Shown here in pieces: positions 1-5,004 of a stretch of 5,004 nt of DNA. Numbering within the stretch: the first letter of the stretch is position 1; every line of letters begins with the position of its first letter. Both the position numbers and the translations under genes were made by a program. This DNA comes from Eubacterium sp. GTDB lineage: Bacteria > Bacillota_A > Clostridia > Lachnospirales > Lachnospiraceae. The stretch lies in assembly GCA_023663915.1 (NCBI GenBank), contig JAMPGN010000265.1, positions 1 through 5,004 of the forward strand, read 5' to 3'. The notes beneath the pieces were generated by a model. That model had not been told where the DNA came from, made no database searches, and saw only the letters and a list, made by a program, of their open reading frames with translations.

Positions 1-1
1 G

Positions 2-1015
2 CTTCTGCTGGTTCCGATCGCGTTCGGTATGCTGCTGGTGAATATTTATCCGGATATCATGGCGCCATACGGAGAAGGCGGTGCAGGCGGCGGTCTGCTG
101 TATTATTTCTACAAACTGGATGAGTGGGCGATTCTGCCGTCCCTAATCTTTATGGGTGTCGGCGCCATGACAGACTTTGGGCCGCTCATTGCCAACCCGA
201 AGAGTTTCCTTCTCGGCGCGGCAGCGCAGTTTGGTATTTTTGCAGCATATTTTGGAGCTATTTTCTTAGGATTTAACGATAAGGCGGCGGCAGCTATCTC
301 CATCATTGGTGGAGCGGATGGCCCGACATCGATTTTCCTGGCTGGGAAGCTTGGACAGACGACGCTGATGGGACCGATTGCGGTGGCGGCATATTCCTAT
401 ATGGCACTCGTGCCGATCATCCAGCCGCCGATCATGAAACTCTTCACGACCGAGAAGGAGAGAAAAATTAAGATGGGCCAGCTTCGTCCGGTCAGCAAAC
501 TGGAGAAGATTCTTTTCCCGATCGTAGTAACAATCGTTGTTTCCTTGATTCTTCCTACTACGGCACCTCTCGTAGGTATGCTGATGTTAGGTAATCTGTT
601 CAGGGAATCCGGCGTTGTAAGACAGTTGATGGACACAGCGTCCAATGCGCTTATGTACATCGTGGTTATTATTCTCGGTACTTCCGTAGGTGCAACCACA
701 AGCGCGGAGGCATTCTTAAATTGGGATACCATCAAGATCGTTATTTTAGGTCTGATTGCATTTGCATTCGGTACGGCGGCAGGTGTGTTGTTTGGTAAAT
801 TAATGTGTATAGCGACCAAGGGCAAGGTAAATCCGCTGATTGGTTCTGCCGGTGTATCCGCAGTGCCTATGGCAGCGAGAGTATCTCAGAAGGTTGGTGC
901 GGAGGCTGATCCTACCAACTTCCTGTTAATGCATGCCATGGGACCTAACGTAGCAGGTGTTATTGGTACTGCGGTAGCGGCTGGTACTTTTATGGCGGTA
1001 TTCGGTGTATTCTAA
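2..1015 (+). CDS. oadB: Na+-translocating decarboxylase beta subunit (oxaloacetate decarboxylase beta), 5'-truncated by window edge
   Basis: The integral-membrane subunit decarboxylates carboxybiotin and couples this to Na+ export. The reading frame is already open at base 2, where it encodes LLLVPIAFG before the first ATG at 29. That ATG is therefore internal and the true start lies upstream. 337 residues are visible, against roughly 370-435 for the family. Numbering from base 2, the diagnostic motifs are [10 protein letters not shown], with the Asp at residue 106 (equivalent to Klebsiella D203), and [14 protein letters not shown], with Tyr 131 and 133 (one is the Y229 equivalent). The segment [17 protein letters not shown] follows, with N277, G281, S286 and R293 at exactly the spacing of Klebsiella N373, G377, S382 and R389. 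Long hydrophobic stretches recur throughout (for example about 68-92, 168-190, 216-232, 245-270 and 310-337). All key ion-pathway residues are present, so it should be functional. Sequence alone does not separate the oxaloacetate, methylmalonyl-CoA and glutaconyl-CoA decarboxylase beta subunits. The adjacent oadA favours oxaloacetate. Confidence 0.95.
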   Translation, partial: LLLVPIAFGMLLVNIYPDIMAPYGEGGAGGGLLYYFYKLDEWAILPSLIFMGVGAMTDFGPLIANPKSFLLGAAAQFGIFAAYFGAIFLGFNDKAAAAISIIGGADGPTSIFLAGKLGQTTLMGPIAVAAYSYMALVPIIQPPIMKLFTTEKERKIKMGQLRPVSKLEKILFPIVVTIVVSLILPTTAPLVGMLMLGNLFRESGVVRQLMDTASNALMYIVVIILGTSVGATTSAEAFLNWDTIKIVILGLIAFAFGTAAGVLFGKLMCIATKGKVNPLIGSAGVSAVPMAARVSQKVGAEADPTNFLLMHAMGPNVAGVIGTAVAAGTFMAVFGVF

Positions 1016-1065
1016 GTAGTAATATATGTTGCGGTGCGTGATGGTGCCGTGATGTGACAAATATC

Positions 1066-1071
1066 AGGAGG
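1066..1071 (+). promoter_or_regulatory. Shine-Dalgarno site of oadA
   Basis: A perfect AGGAGG lies 8 bases before the ATG at 1080. It fixes the oadA start and predicts strong independent initiation within the oadB-oadA transcript. The 64-base gap after oadB shows no terminator hairpin with a T-run and no clear promoter, which supports co-transcription. Confidence 0.9.
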
Positions 1072-1079
1072 AAAATAAA

Positions 1080-2501
1080 ATGGCAGAACAAAAACCGGTT
1101 AAGATTATGGAAACTGTTCTCCGTGATGCTCATCAATCTCTGATTGCGACGAGAATGCCTACAGAGATGATGCTTCCGATCGTGGAGAAAATGGATAAAG
1201 TCGGATACCATGCAGTGGAGTGCTGGGGCGGGGCTACTTTTGATGCTTCCCTGCGTTTCTTGAAAGAAGATCCATGGGACAGACTCAGAAAACTGCGCGA
1301 TGGCTTTAAGAATACGAAACTGCAGATGCTTTTCAGAGGTCAGAATATTTTAGGGTACAGACCCTATGCGGACGACGTGGTAGACAGCTTCGTTGAGAAG
1401 TCTATCGCTAACGGGATCGATATCATCCGTATCTTTGACTGTCTGAATGATCTTAGGAACTTGCAGGAAGCGGTGAATGCGACCAATAAGATCAAGAAGC
1501 AGGAAGGCAGAGGACATGCGCAGATAGCGCTTTCCTATACATTGGGTGACGCATATACGTTGGAATACTGGACCGATATGGCTAAGAAGATTGAGGAGAT
1601 GGGAGCAGATTCCATCTGTATCAAGGATATGGCGGGGCTTCTTGTACCCTACAAGGCGGCTGAGCTGATCTCTGCGATGAAGTCTGTGACCAAACTCCCG
1701 ATTCAGCTTCACACACATTATACTTCCGGTGTAGCAAGTATGACTTACCTTAAAGCAGTGGAGGCGGGAGTGGACGTGATCGACTGTGCGATCTCCCCGT
1801 TTGCTATGGGTACGTCGCAGCCGGCGACAGAAGTTATGGTTGAGACTTTCAAGGGGACGCCTTACGACACGGGATACGATCAGAATACTTTGGCGGAGAT
1901 CGCTGATTACTTCAGACCTTACCGAGATGAATGCCTTGCAAGCGGTCTGCTCAATCCTAAGGTTATGGGCGTTGATATCAAGACCCTGCTGTACCAGGTA
2001 CCGGGCGGTATGCTGTCCAATATGGTTAGCCAGCTCAAAGAACAGAATGCAGAAGATAAATACTATGATGTGCTTAGAGAGATTCCAGAGGTTCGGAAAG
2101 ACCTCGGTGAGCCGCCGCTCGTTACGCCCTCCTCACAGATCGTTGGTACACAGGCTGTATTCAACGTATTGATGGGCGAGAGATATAAGATGGCTACCAA
2201 GGAGACAAAAGCGGTTCTGCGCGGTGAGTACGGTCAGACGGTTAAGCCCATGAATCAGGAGATTATCGACAAGGTAATTCCGGGTGAAGAGAGAATCACA
2301 TGCCGTCCGGCGGACTTGATTGAGAACGAGATGGATAAGTTAGAGAGCGAGATGAAAGAGTGGAAACAGCAGGACGAGGATGTATTGTCCTATGCGCTGT
2401 TCCCGCAGGTTGCGATCGACTTCTTTAAGTATCGTCAGGCACAGCAGGAGAAAGTAGATATGGGCGTTGCAGATACCAAGAACGCGGCGTATCCGGTTTA
2501 A
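1080..2501 (+). CDS. oadA: Oxaloacetate decarboxylase alpha subunit, carboxyltransferase (no biotin domain)
   Basis: This cytoplasmic carboxyltransferase takes the carboxyl group from oxaloacetate, giving pyruvate, and passes it to biotin on a carrier protein. The 473-residue protein begins MAEQKPVKIMETVLRDAHQS, a typical start for the pyruvate carboxylase/OadA/transcarboxylase-5S family. The N-terminal TIM barrel (HMGL-like, about 5-265) carries the expected metal site: D16 in RDAHQS, K182 in CIKDMAG (the lysine carbamylated in relatives), and H211 and H213 in LHTHYTSG. Other family signatures are FRGQNILGYRPY, FDCLNDLRN and SPFAMGTSQP. The PYC/OadA conserved domain follows at about 290-460. 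The protein ends at AAYPV with no Pro/Ala linker and no EAMKM-type biotinylation motif, whereas enterobacterial OadA is about 595 residues with a fused biotin domain. A separate biotin carrier is therefore expected, probably upstream of oadB. Compared with V. cholerae OadA, about five extra residues lie between D16 and K182, around KKQEGRG. A methylmalonyl-CoA or transcarboxylase 5S-like role is the main alternative. Confidence 0.94.
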   Translation: MAEQKPVKIMETVLRDAHQSLIATRMPTEMMLPIVEKMDKVGYHAVECWGGATFDASLRFLKEDPWDRLRKLRDGFKNTKLQMLFRGQNILGYRPYADDVVDSFVEKSIANGIDIIRIFDCLNDLRNLQEAVNATNKIKKQEGRGHAQIALSYTLGDAYTLEYWTDMAKKIEEMGADSICIKDMAGLLVPYKAAELISAMKSVTKLPIQLHTHYTSGVASMTYLKAVEAGVDVIDCAISPFAMGTSQPATEVMVETFKGTPYDTGYDQNTLAEIADYFRPYRDECLASGLLNPKVMGVDIKTLLYQVPGGMLSNMVSQLKEQNAEDKYYDVLREIPEVRKDLGEPPLVTPSSQIVGTQAVFNVLMGERYKMATKETKAVLRGEYGQTVKPMNQEIIDKVIPGEERITCRPADLIENEMDKLESEMKEWKQQDEDVLSYALFPQVAIDFFKYRQAQQEKVDMGVADTKNAAYPV

Positions 2502-2539
2502 GAAGAAACTGTTATGAAATGTTTTCAATAAGAAAATGA

Positions 2540-2571
2540 GGGATGGATCGGAAGATTCATCCCCTTTTTTT
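2540..2571 (+). terminator. Intrinsic terminator of the oad operon
   Basis: GGGATGGATC (2540-2549) and GATTCATCCC (2554-2563) form a 10-bp stem with one G-T wobble, closed by a GGAA tetraloop of the stable GNRA class. One C and then seven T (2565-2571) follow. It starts 38 bases after the oadA stop, so oadA is the last gene of its operon and the regulator genes downstream form a separate unit. Confidence 0.93.
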
Positions 2572-2608
2572 GTGGTTATTTCCTTTAACAAAAATATAAA
2601 GAAAAGGA

Positions 2609-2637
2609 TTGACGAGGGTTACATAATCTATTATAAT
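2609..2637 (+). promoter_or_regulatory. Sigma-A-type promoter of the TetR-family gene
   Basis: The -35 box TTGACG (2609-2614; 5 of 6 to consensus) is separated by exactly 17 bases from a perfect -10 box TATAAT (2632-2637). An A-rich stretch just upstream (about 2588-2606) could act as an UP element. Transcription should start near 2644, giving a leader of about 45 bases before the ATG at 2689. The near-consensus strength suggests the promoter is kept in check by a repressor. Confidence 0.88.
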
Positions 2638-2663
2638 AACATATGTTACCAACAGATGTTATT
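2637..2663 (+). promoter_or_regulatory. Probable operator: tandem palindromic sites overlapping the -10 end and start site
   Basis: TAACATATGTTA (2637-2648) is a perfect 12-bp palindrome that begins on the last base of the -10 box and covers the predicted transcription start. A second, imperfect copy, AACAGATGTT (2651-2660), lies 13 bases downstream, sharing 9 of 10 bases with the first. The outer arms AATAACAT (2635-2642) and ATGTTATT (2656-2663) also form a perfect 8-bp inverted repeat. This placement fits direct repression of the promoter. The neighbouring TetR-family protein is the natural candidate, since such repressors commonly autoregulate; that assignment is inference. Confidence 0.65.
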
Positions 2664-2673
2664 TTACATACAA

Positions 2674-2679
2674 GAGAGG
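2674..2679 (+). promoter_or_regulatory. Shine-Dalgarno site setting the TetR-family start
   Basis: GAGAGG lies 9 bases before the ATG at 2689. The same frame is open further upstream, with in-frame ATGs at 2536 and 2656. The first lies inside the oad terminator region and upstream of the promoter, and the second lies inside the operator with no ribosome site. The start at 2689 is therefore strongly preferred. Confidence 0.75.
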
Positions 2680-2688
2680 TTATGTCTT

Positions 2689-3240
2689 ATGGCGAGAAAA
2701 GAGACGATTACGAAGGAAGAAATATTGAATGCGGCATTTCAGATGACCAGACAGGATGGTTTCGCACAGGTGAGTGCGAGGACTCTGGCGGCAAAAGCGG
2801 GATGTTCCACCCAGCCGATCTTTCGGGTATACAAGAACATGGAGGAGTTAGGAGCGGATCTGTACAGTAAAGCAATCGTGTTCTTTCATGATTATTGTAG
2901 TAATTTTTCCAAGATAAGCGATACGCCTTTTGTGAATATGGGGATTTCTTACATCCGTTTTGCACAGGAGGAACAGCAGTTATTTAAACTTTTGTTTATG
3001 GCTGAAAATCGCCATGGCAAAAGTTTGTATGATTTATTGAATGGGGATAAGGGGCTAGTTGTCAGGGAAATCAATAACGCGAAGATTTATGGATGTAAAG
3101 ATCCAAGTGGCATGTTTATGAGGATGTGGATATTCATTCATGGTTCTGCATGTATGTCGCTCACGGGGGATTATGATCTGCAGGAAGAAGATACGGTCAA
3201 ACTTTTAGAGGAGTCGTACAAGGCATTTTTGAATGTATAG
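2689..3240 (+). CDS. TetR/AcrR-family transcriptional regulator
   Basis: The 183-residue protein is of typical TetR-family length. It is a cytoplasmic DNA-binding protein that probably acts as a dimeric, ligand-released repressor. The N-terminal part, about 6-60, reads as a TetR DNA-binding domain: TKEEILNAAF (helix 1), DGFAQVSARTLAAKAGCS leading into the recognition helix STQPIFRVYKN, and then MEELGADLY in place of the usual KEEL helix. The C-terminal ligand and dimer region (about 61-183) is helical and rich in aromatic residues and Met, with SYIRFAQEEQQLFKLLFM (88-104) and GMFMRMWIFIHGSACM (141-156). The latter resembles the core helix preceding dimerisation in this family. The ligand cannot be read from the sequence. 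It has its own near-consensus promoter and operator-like palindromes, which suggests autoregulation. The RpiR-type gene follows 68 bases later with no terminator between, so the two may share a transcript. Confidence 0.9.
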   Translation: MARKETITKEEILNAAFQMTRQDGFAQVSARTLAAKAGCSTQPIFRVYKNMEELGADLYSKAIVFFHDYCSNFSKISDTPFVNMGISYIRFAQEEQQLFKLLFMAENRHGKSLYDLLNGDKGLVVREINNAKIYGCKDPSGMFMRMWIFIHGSACMSLTGDYDLQEEDTVKLLEESYKAFLNV

Positions 3241-3308
3241 GCATTGATATATGAATAGAAGTTATGAAGCATGACAGAGAACAGAGAAAGGCATATTTGC
3301 GGTGAAAC

Positions 3309-4238
3309 ATGGTTATACAGAATCGTTATGATATTATCACAAGGATCAATGAGCATTACAGCAAGATGAGTAAAGGGCAGAAAGCAATCTCCGCCTTTAT
3401 TTACGACCATTATGATCAGGCGGTGTTCATGACTGCCGCAAAACTTGGAGAGACGGTGGGTGTCAGTGAGTCTACCGTTGTCCGTTATGCGATGTTCATC
3501 GGTTACAACGGATATCCGGAATTTCAGCGCGACTTAGAGGACTGGGTACAGAATAAGATCAATTCCGTGCAGAAGATCGGTGCCAAATACGGGAAGAGCA
3601 CGCAGTCGGAGATCCTGACTTCTGTACTGGAAGCAGATATCGAGAAGATACAGGATACGATACATAGTCTCGATCCGATTGCTTTTGAGACGGCGGTGGA
3701 TATTATTCTGGAGGCCAGAAATGTCTATGTGATGGGAGTCAGAAGTTGCGAGCCGTTGGCGGACTTCCTACATTTTTATCTGAATATGATCCGTGGGAAT
3801 GTGACACTGTTAAAGACAACAAGTATGTCGGAGACGTTTGAGCAGATGATACGTATTGGTGAGAAGGACGCCATGATCGGCATCAGTTTTCCGCGATATT
3901 CCATGCGTACCTTGAAAGCAATGGAGTTTGCCAATGACAGGAATGCCAAGGTAATCACGGTCACGGATTCTGTGCACTCCCCGATGAATCTGTATTCGTC
4001 GTGTAATCTGCTTGCCAGAAGCGACATGGTTTCGATCGTCGATTCGCTGGTTGCACCGCTCAGTGTGATCAACGCACTCGTTGTTGCCATGTGCCTGAAA
4101 CGTCCGGAAGACGTGAAGATGAATCTGAAAAACTTAGAAGAGACGTGGAATAATTATCAGGTATACTTAAATGATGAGATTAATTTTATCGATGAGGAGC
4201 CGATGTTGAACTATCCACTGCGCAAGAAAGAGGAGTAA
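3309..4238 (+). CDS. MurR/RpiR-family transcriptional regulator (HTH + SIS domain)
   Basis: The 309-residue protein has the two-domain RpiR architecture. The N-terminal HTH_6 domain spans about 1-80, with KMSKGQKAISAFIYDH (19-34), the helix-turn-helix AAKLGETVGVSESTVVRY (43-60) and the characteristic GYNGYPEFQRDL (65-76). The SIS sugar-isomerase-fold domain spans about 125-262, with VMGVRSCEPLADFL (141-154) and ISFPRYSMRTLKAMEFA (192-208) supplying the Ser-rich loops that bind phosphosugars in the family. An acidic and basic tail ends in LRKKEE. The start is fixed because a TGA in the same frame (3303-3305) sits just before the ATG at 3309. The ribosome site is weak (GGTGA at 3301-3305, very close to the ATG). 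No sugar catabolic or transport gene is visible to point to a ligand. The next gene is an FAD flavoprotein 59 bases downstream. Members can be activators or repressors, so the direction of control is unknown. Confidence 0.92.
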   Translation: MVIQNRYDIITRINEHYSKMSKGQKAISAFIYDHYDQAVFMTAAKLGETVGVSESTVVRYAMFIGYNGYPEFQRDLEDWVQNKINSVQKIGAKYGKSTQSEILTSVLEADIEKIQDTIHSLDPIAFETAVDIILEARNVYVMGVRSCEPLADFLHFYLNMIRGNVTLLKTTSMSETFEQMIRIGEKDAMIGISFPRYSMRTLKAMEFANDRNAKVITVTDSVHSPMNLYSSCNLLARSDMVSIVDSLVAPLSVINALVVAMCLKRPEDVKMNLKNLEETWNNYQVYLNDEINFIDEEPMLNYPLRKKEE

Positions 4239-4297
4239 CGCTACAAATACATTCTTATGAAAATGGCGGGGAATGGTTTTTAGACGTGATTGGATAA

Positions 4298-5004
4298 ATG
4301 AGTAATGTGATCGTGATAGGCGGCGGCGCGGCGGGCATGATGGCAGCGTGTGCCGCCGCAGAATGCGGGCATAGAGTGATGCTCTTAGAGCAGAATGAGA
4401 AGCTCGGCAAAAAATTATACATTACAGGCAAGGGACGATGCAATGTGACCAATGCCTGTGAGCGGGACAAGCTTTTTGAGAACATGGTGAGCAATCCCAA
4501 GTTCATGTACAGCGCTTTTGGTGCTTTTGATAACAGACAGGTGATGGAACTGTTGCGAGGGACGGGCTGTCCGCTTAAGGTGGAGCGTGGGGAGAGGGTT
4601 TTTCCGGTGTCCGACCATTCTTCGGATATCATAGCGGCGTTTGAGCGCCTTTTGAGGGAGAGGAAAGTCACCATACAACTTAAAACTGCGGTCAAGGAAG
4701 TGACGGTGCAGTCGAGTAGCGTAACAGGTGTAATGCTTGCCGATGGCGGGCGGCTTACTGCGGATGCAGTCGTACTCGCGACAGGTGGATTATCTTATCC
4801 GACGACGGGCGCGACGGGCAGCGGATATCGTATGGCAAAGATACTCGGACATACGGTCAAAGACTGTACTCCTGCGTTGGTGCCAATGGAAATTAAGGAG
4901 CCGTGGTGCAGTTCTTTGCAAGGATTGTCCCTCAAAAATGTTGCACTGTCGATGTCCTGCGGTGGCAAAAAGGTGTGGCAGGGCTTTGGGGAGATGCTTT
5001 TTAC
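4298..5004 (+). CDS. HI0933/YhiN/BaiN-family NAD(P)/FAD-dependent flavoprotein, 3'-truncated by window edge
   Basis: The first 235 residues of a family usually about 400-420 long are visible. The N-terminus MSNVIVIGGGAAGMMAA is an FAD-binding Rossmann motif (G8-x-G10-x-x-G13), and E31 in MLLEQNEKLG is placed to bind the FAD ribose. The family hallmark GKKLYITGKGRCNVTNA (37-53) follows, then VERGERVFPVSDHS, and the second dinucleotide motif VVLATGGLSYPTTGATG with A161-T162-G163-G164. The start is fixed by a TAA in the same frame at 4295-4297 directly before the ATG; the ribosome site (GGA at 4292-4294) is weak. Relatives carry varied labels (aminoacetone oxidase family, BaiN bile-acid flavoprotein, YhiN), and the physiological substrate is unsettled for most, so no specific reaction is claimed. 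The 59-base gap after the RpiR-type gene shows no terminator, so co-transcription is likely. Confidence 0.92.
   Translation, partial: MSNVIVIGGGAAGMMAACAAAECGHRVMLLEQNEKLGKKLYITGKGRCNVTNACERDKLFENMVSNPKFMYSAFGAFDNRQVMELLRGTGCPLKVERGERVFPVSDHSSDIIAAFERLLRERKVTIQLKTAVKEVTVQSSSVTGVMLADGGRLTADAVVLATGGLSYPTTGATGSGYRMAKILGHTVKDCTPALVPMEIKEPWCSSLQGLSLKNVALSMSCGGKKVWQGFGEMLF

Noticed and set aside
397..825. Reverse-strand open frame of 142 codons opposite oadB
   Set aside because: It is antisense to a strongly conserved membrane protein, with no recognisable motif or ribosome site.
1037..1054. Direct repeat CGTGATG twice, 11 bases apart, in the oadB-oadA gap
   Set aside because: It is short, GT-rich and without symmetry or a promoter nearby; it is likely chance.
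1786..2172. Same-strand alternative frame of 128 codons inside oadA
   Set aside because: It is rich in Arg, Ser and Leu with no family resemblance, and is fully contained within oadA coding sequence.
2536..2688. Extended N-terminus of the TetR-family gene from an ATG at 2536 (or 2656)
   Set aside because: It would translate the oad terminator, promoter and operator; there is no ribosome site, and family homology begins right after 2689.
3244..3268. Possible promoter TTGATA/TATGAA before the RpiR-type gene
   Set aside because: The spacer is only 13 bases, too short for a sigma-A promoter.
4273..4305. Ten-codon ORF (MVFRRDWINE) preceded by GGCGGGG, overlapping the flavoprotein start
   Set aside because: It could give translational coupling, but an ORF this short is expected by chance and no attenuator hairpin or codon bias supports a leader peptide.
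4255..4695. Reverse-strand open frame of 146 codons opposite the flavoprotein
   Set aside because: It lies wholly across a well-supported + strand gene with Rossmann motifs, and its protein is low in recognisable features; it is a shadow frame.
1..5004. CRISPR array, insertion sequence, tRNA/rRNA or attachment site
   Set aside because: I saw no regularly spaced repeats, transposase motifs, terminal inverted repeats or RNA-gene signatures on either strand.

Overview
The window looks like ordinary chromosome of an anaerobic, moderate-GC Gram-positive bacterium, most likely a Clostridia/Lachnospiraceae-type gut organism. The grounds are a biotin-dependent sodium-pump decarboxylase with a separate, biotin-less alpha subunit, strong AGGAGG-type ribosome sites, sigma-A-like promoter spacing, and the pairing of an RpiR-type regulator with an HI0933-type flavoprotein. 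The genus is not resolvable from the sequence alone.

Layout: all five genes lie on the + strand. Bases 2-1015 are the 3' part of oadB, the membrane beta subunit of a Na+-translocating decarboxylase, running in from the left edge. After a 64-base gap with a strong Shine-Dalgarno site comes oadA (1080-2501), the carboxyltransferase alpha subunit, without a biotin domain. A clean intrinsic terminator (2540-2571) closes this operon.

The second block starts with a near-consensus promoter (2609-2637) whose -10 end and predicted start site are covered by a palindromic, operator-like element (2637-2663). It drives a TetR-family regulator (2689-3240). A MurR/RpiR-family regulator with a SIS domain (3309-4238) and the first 235 codons of an HI0933/BaiN/YhiN-type FAD flavoprotein (from 4298 to the right edge) follow. 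The gaps are 68 and 59 bases, and I see no terminator or convincing promoter in either.

How they work together: OadA moves the carboxyl group of oxaloacetate (or a related substrate) onto biotin held by a separate carrier protein, presumably encoded upstream. OadB then decarboxylates carboxybiotin and exports Na+, conserving energy. The TetR protein probably represses its own promoter, and the RpiR protein probably senses a phosphosugar-like ligand. Their targets are not shown by the sequence. Nothing here suggests a mobile element, CRISPR, defence locus or RNA gene. The points most worth a second look are the tandem operator of the TetR gene and the split, beta-before-alpha decarboxylase operon.
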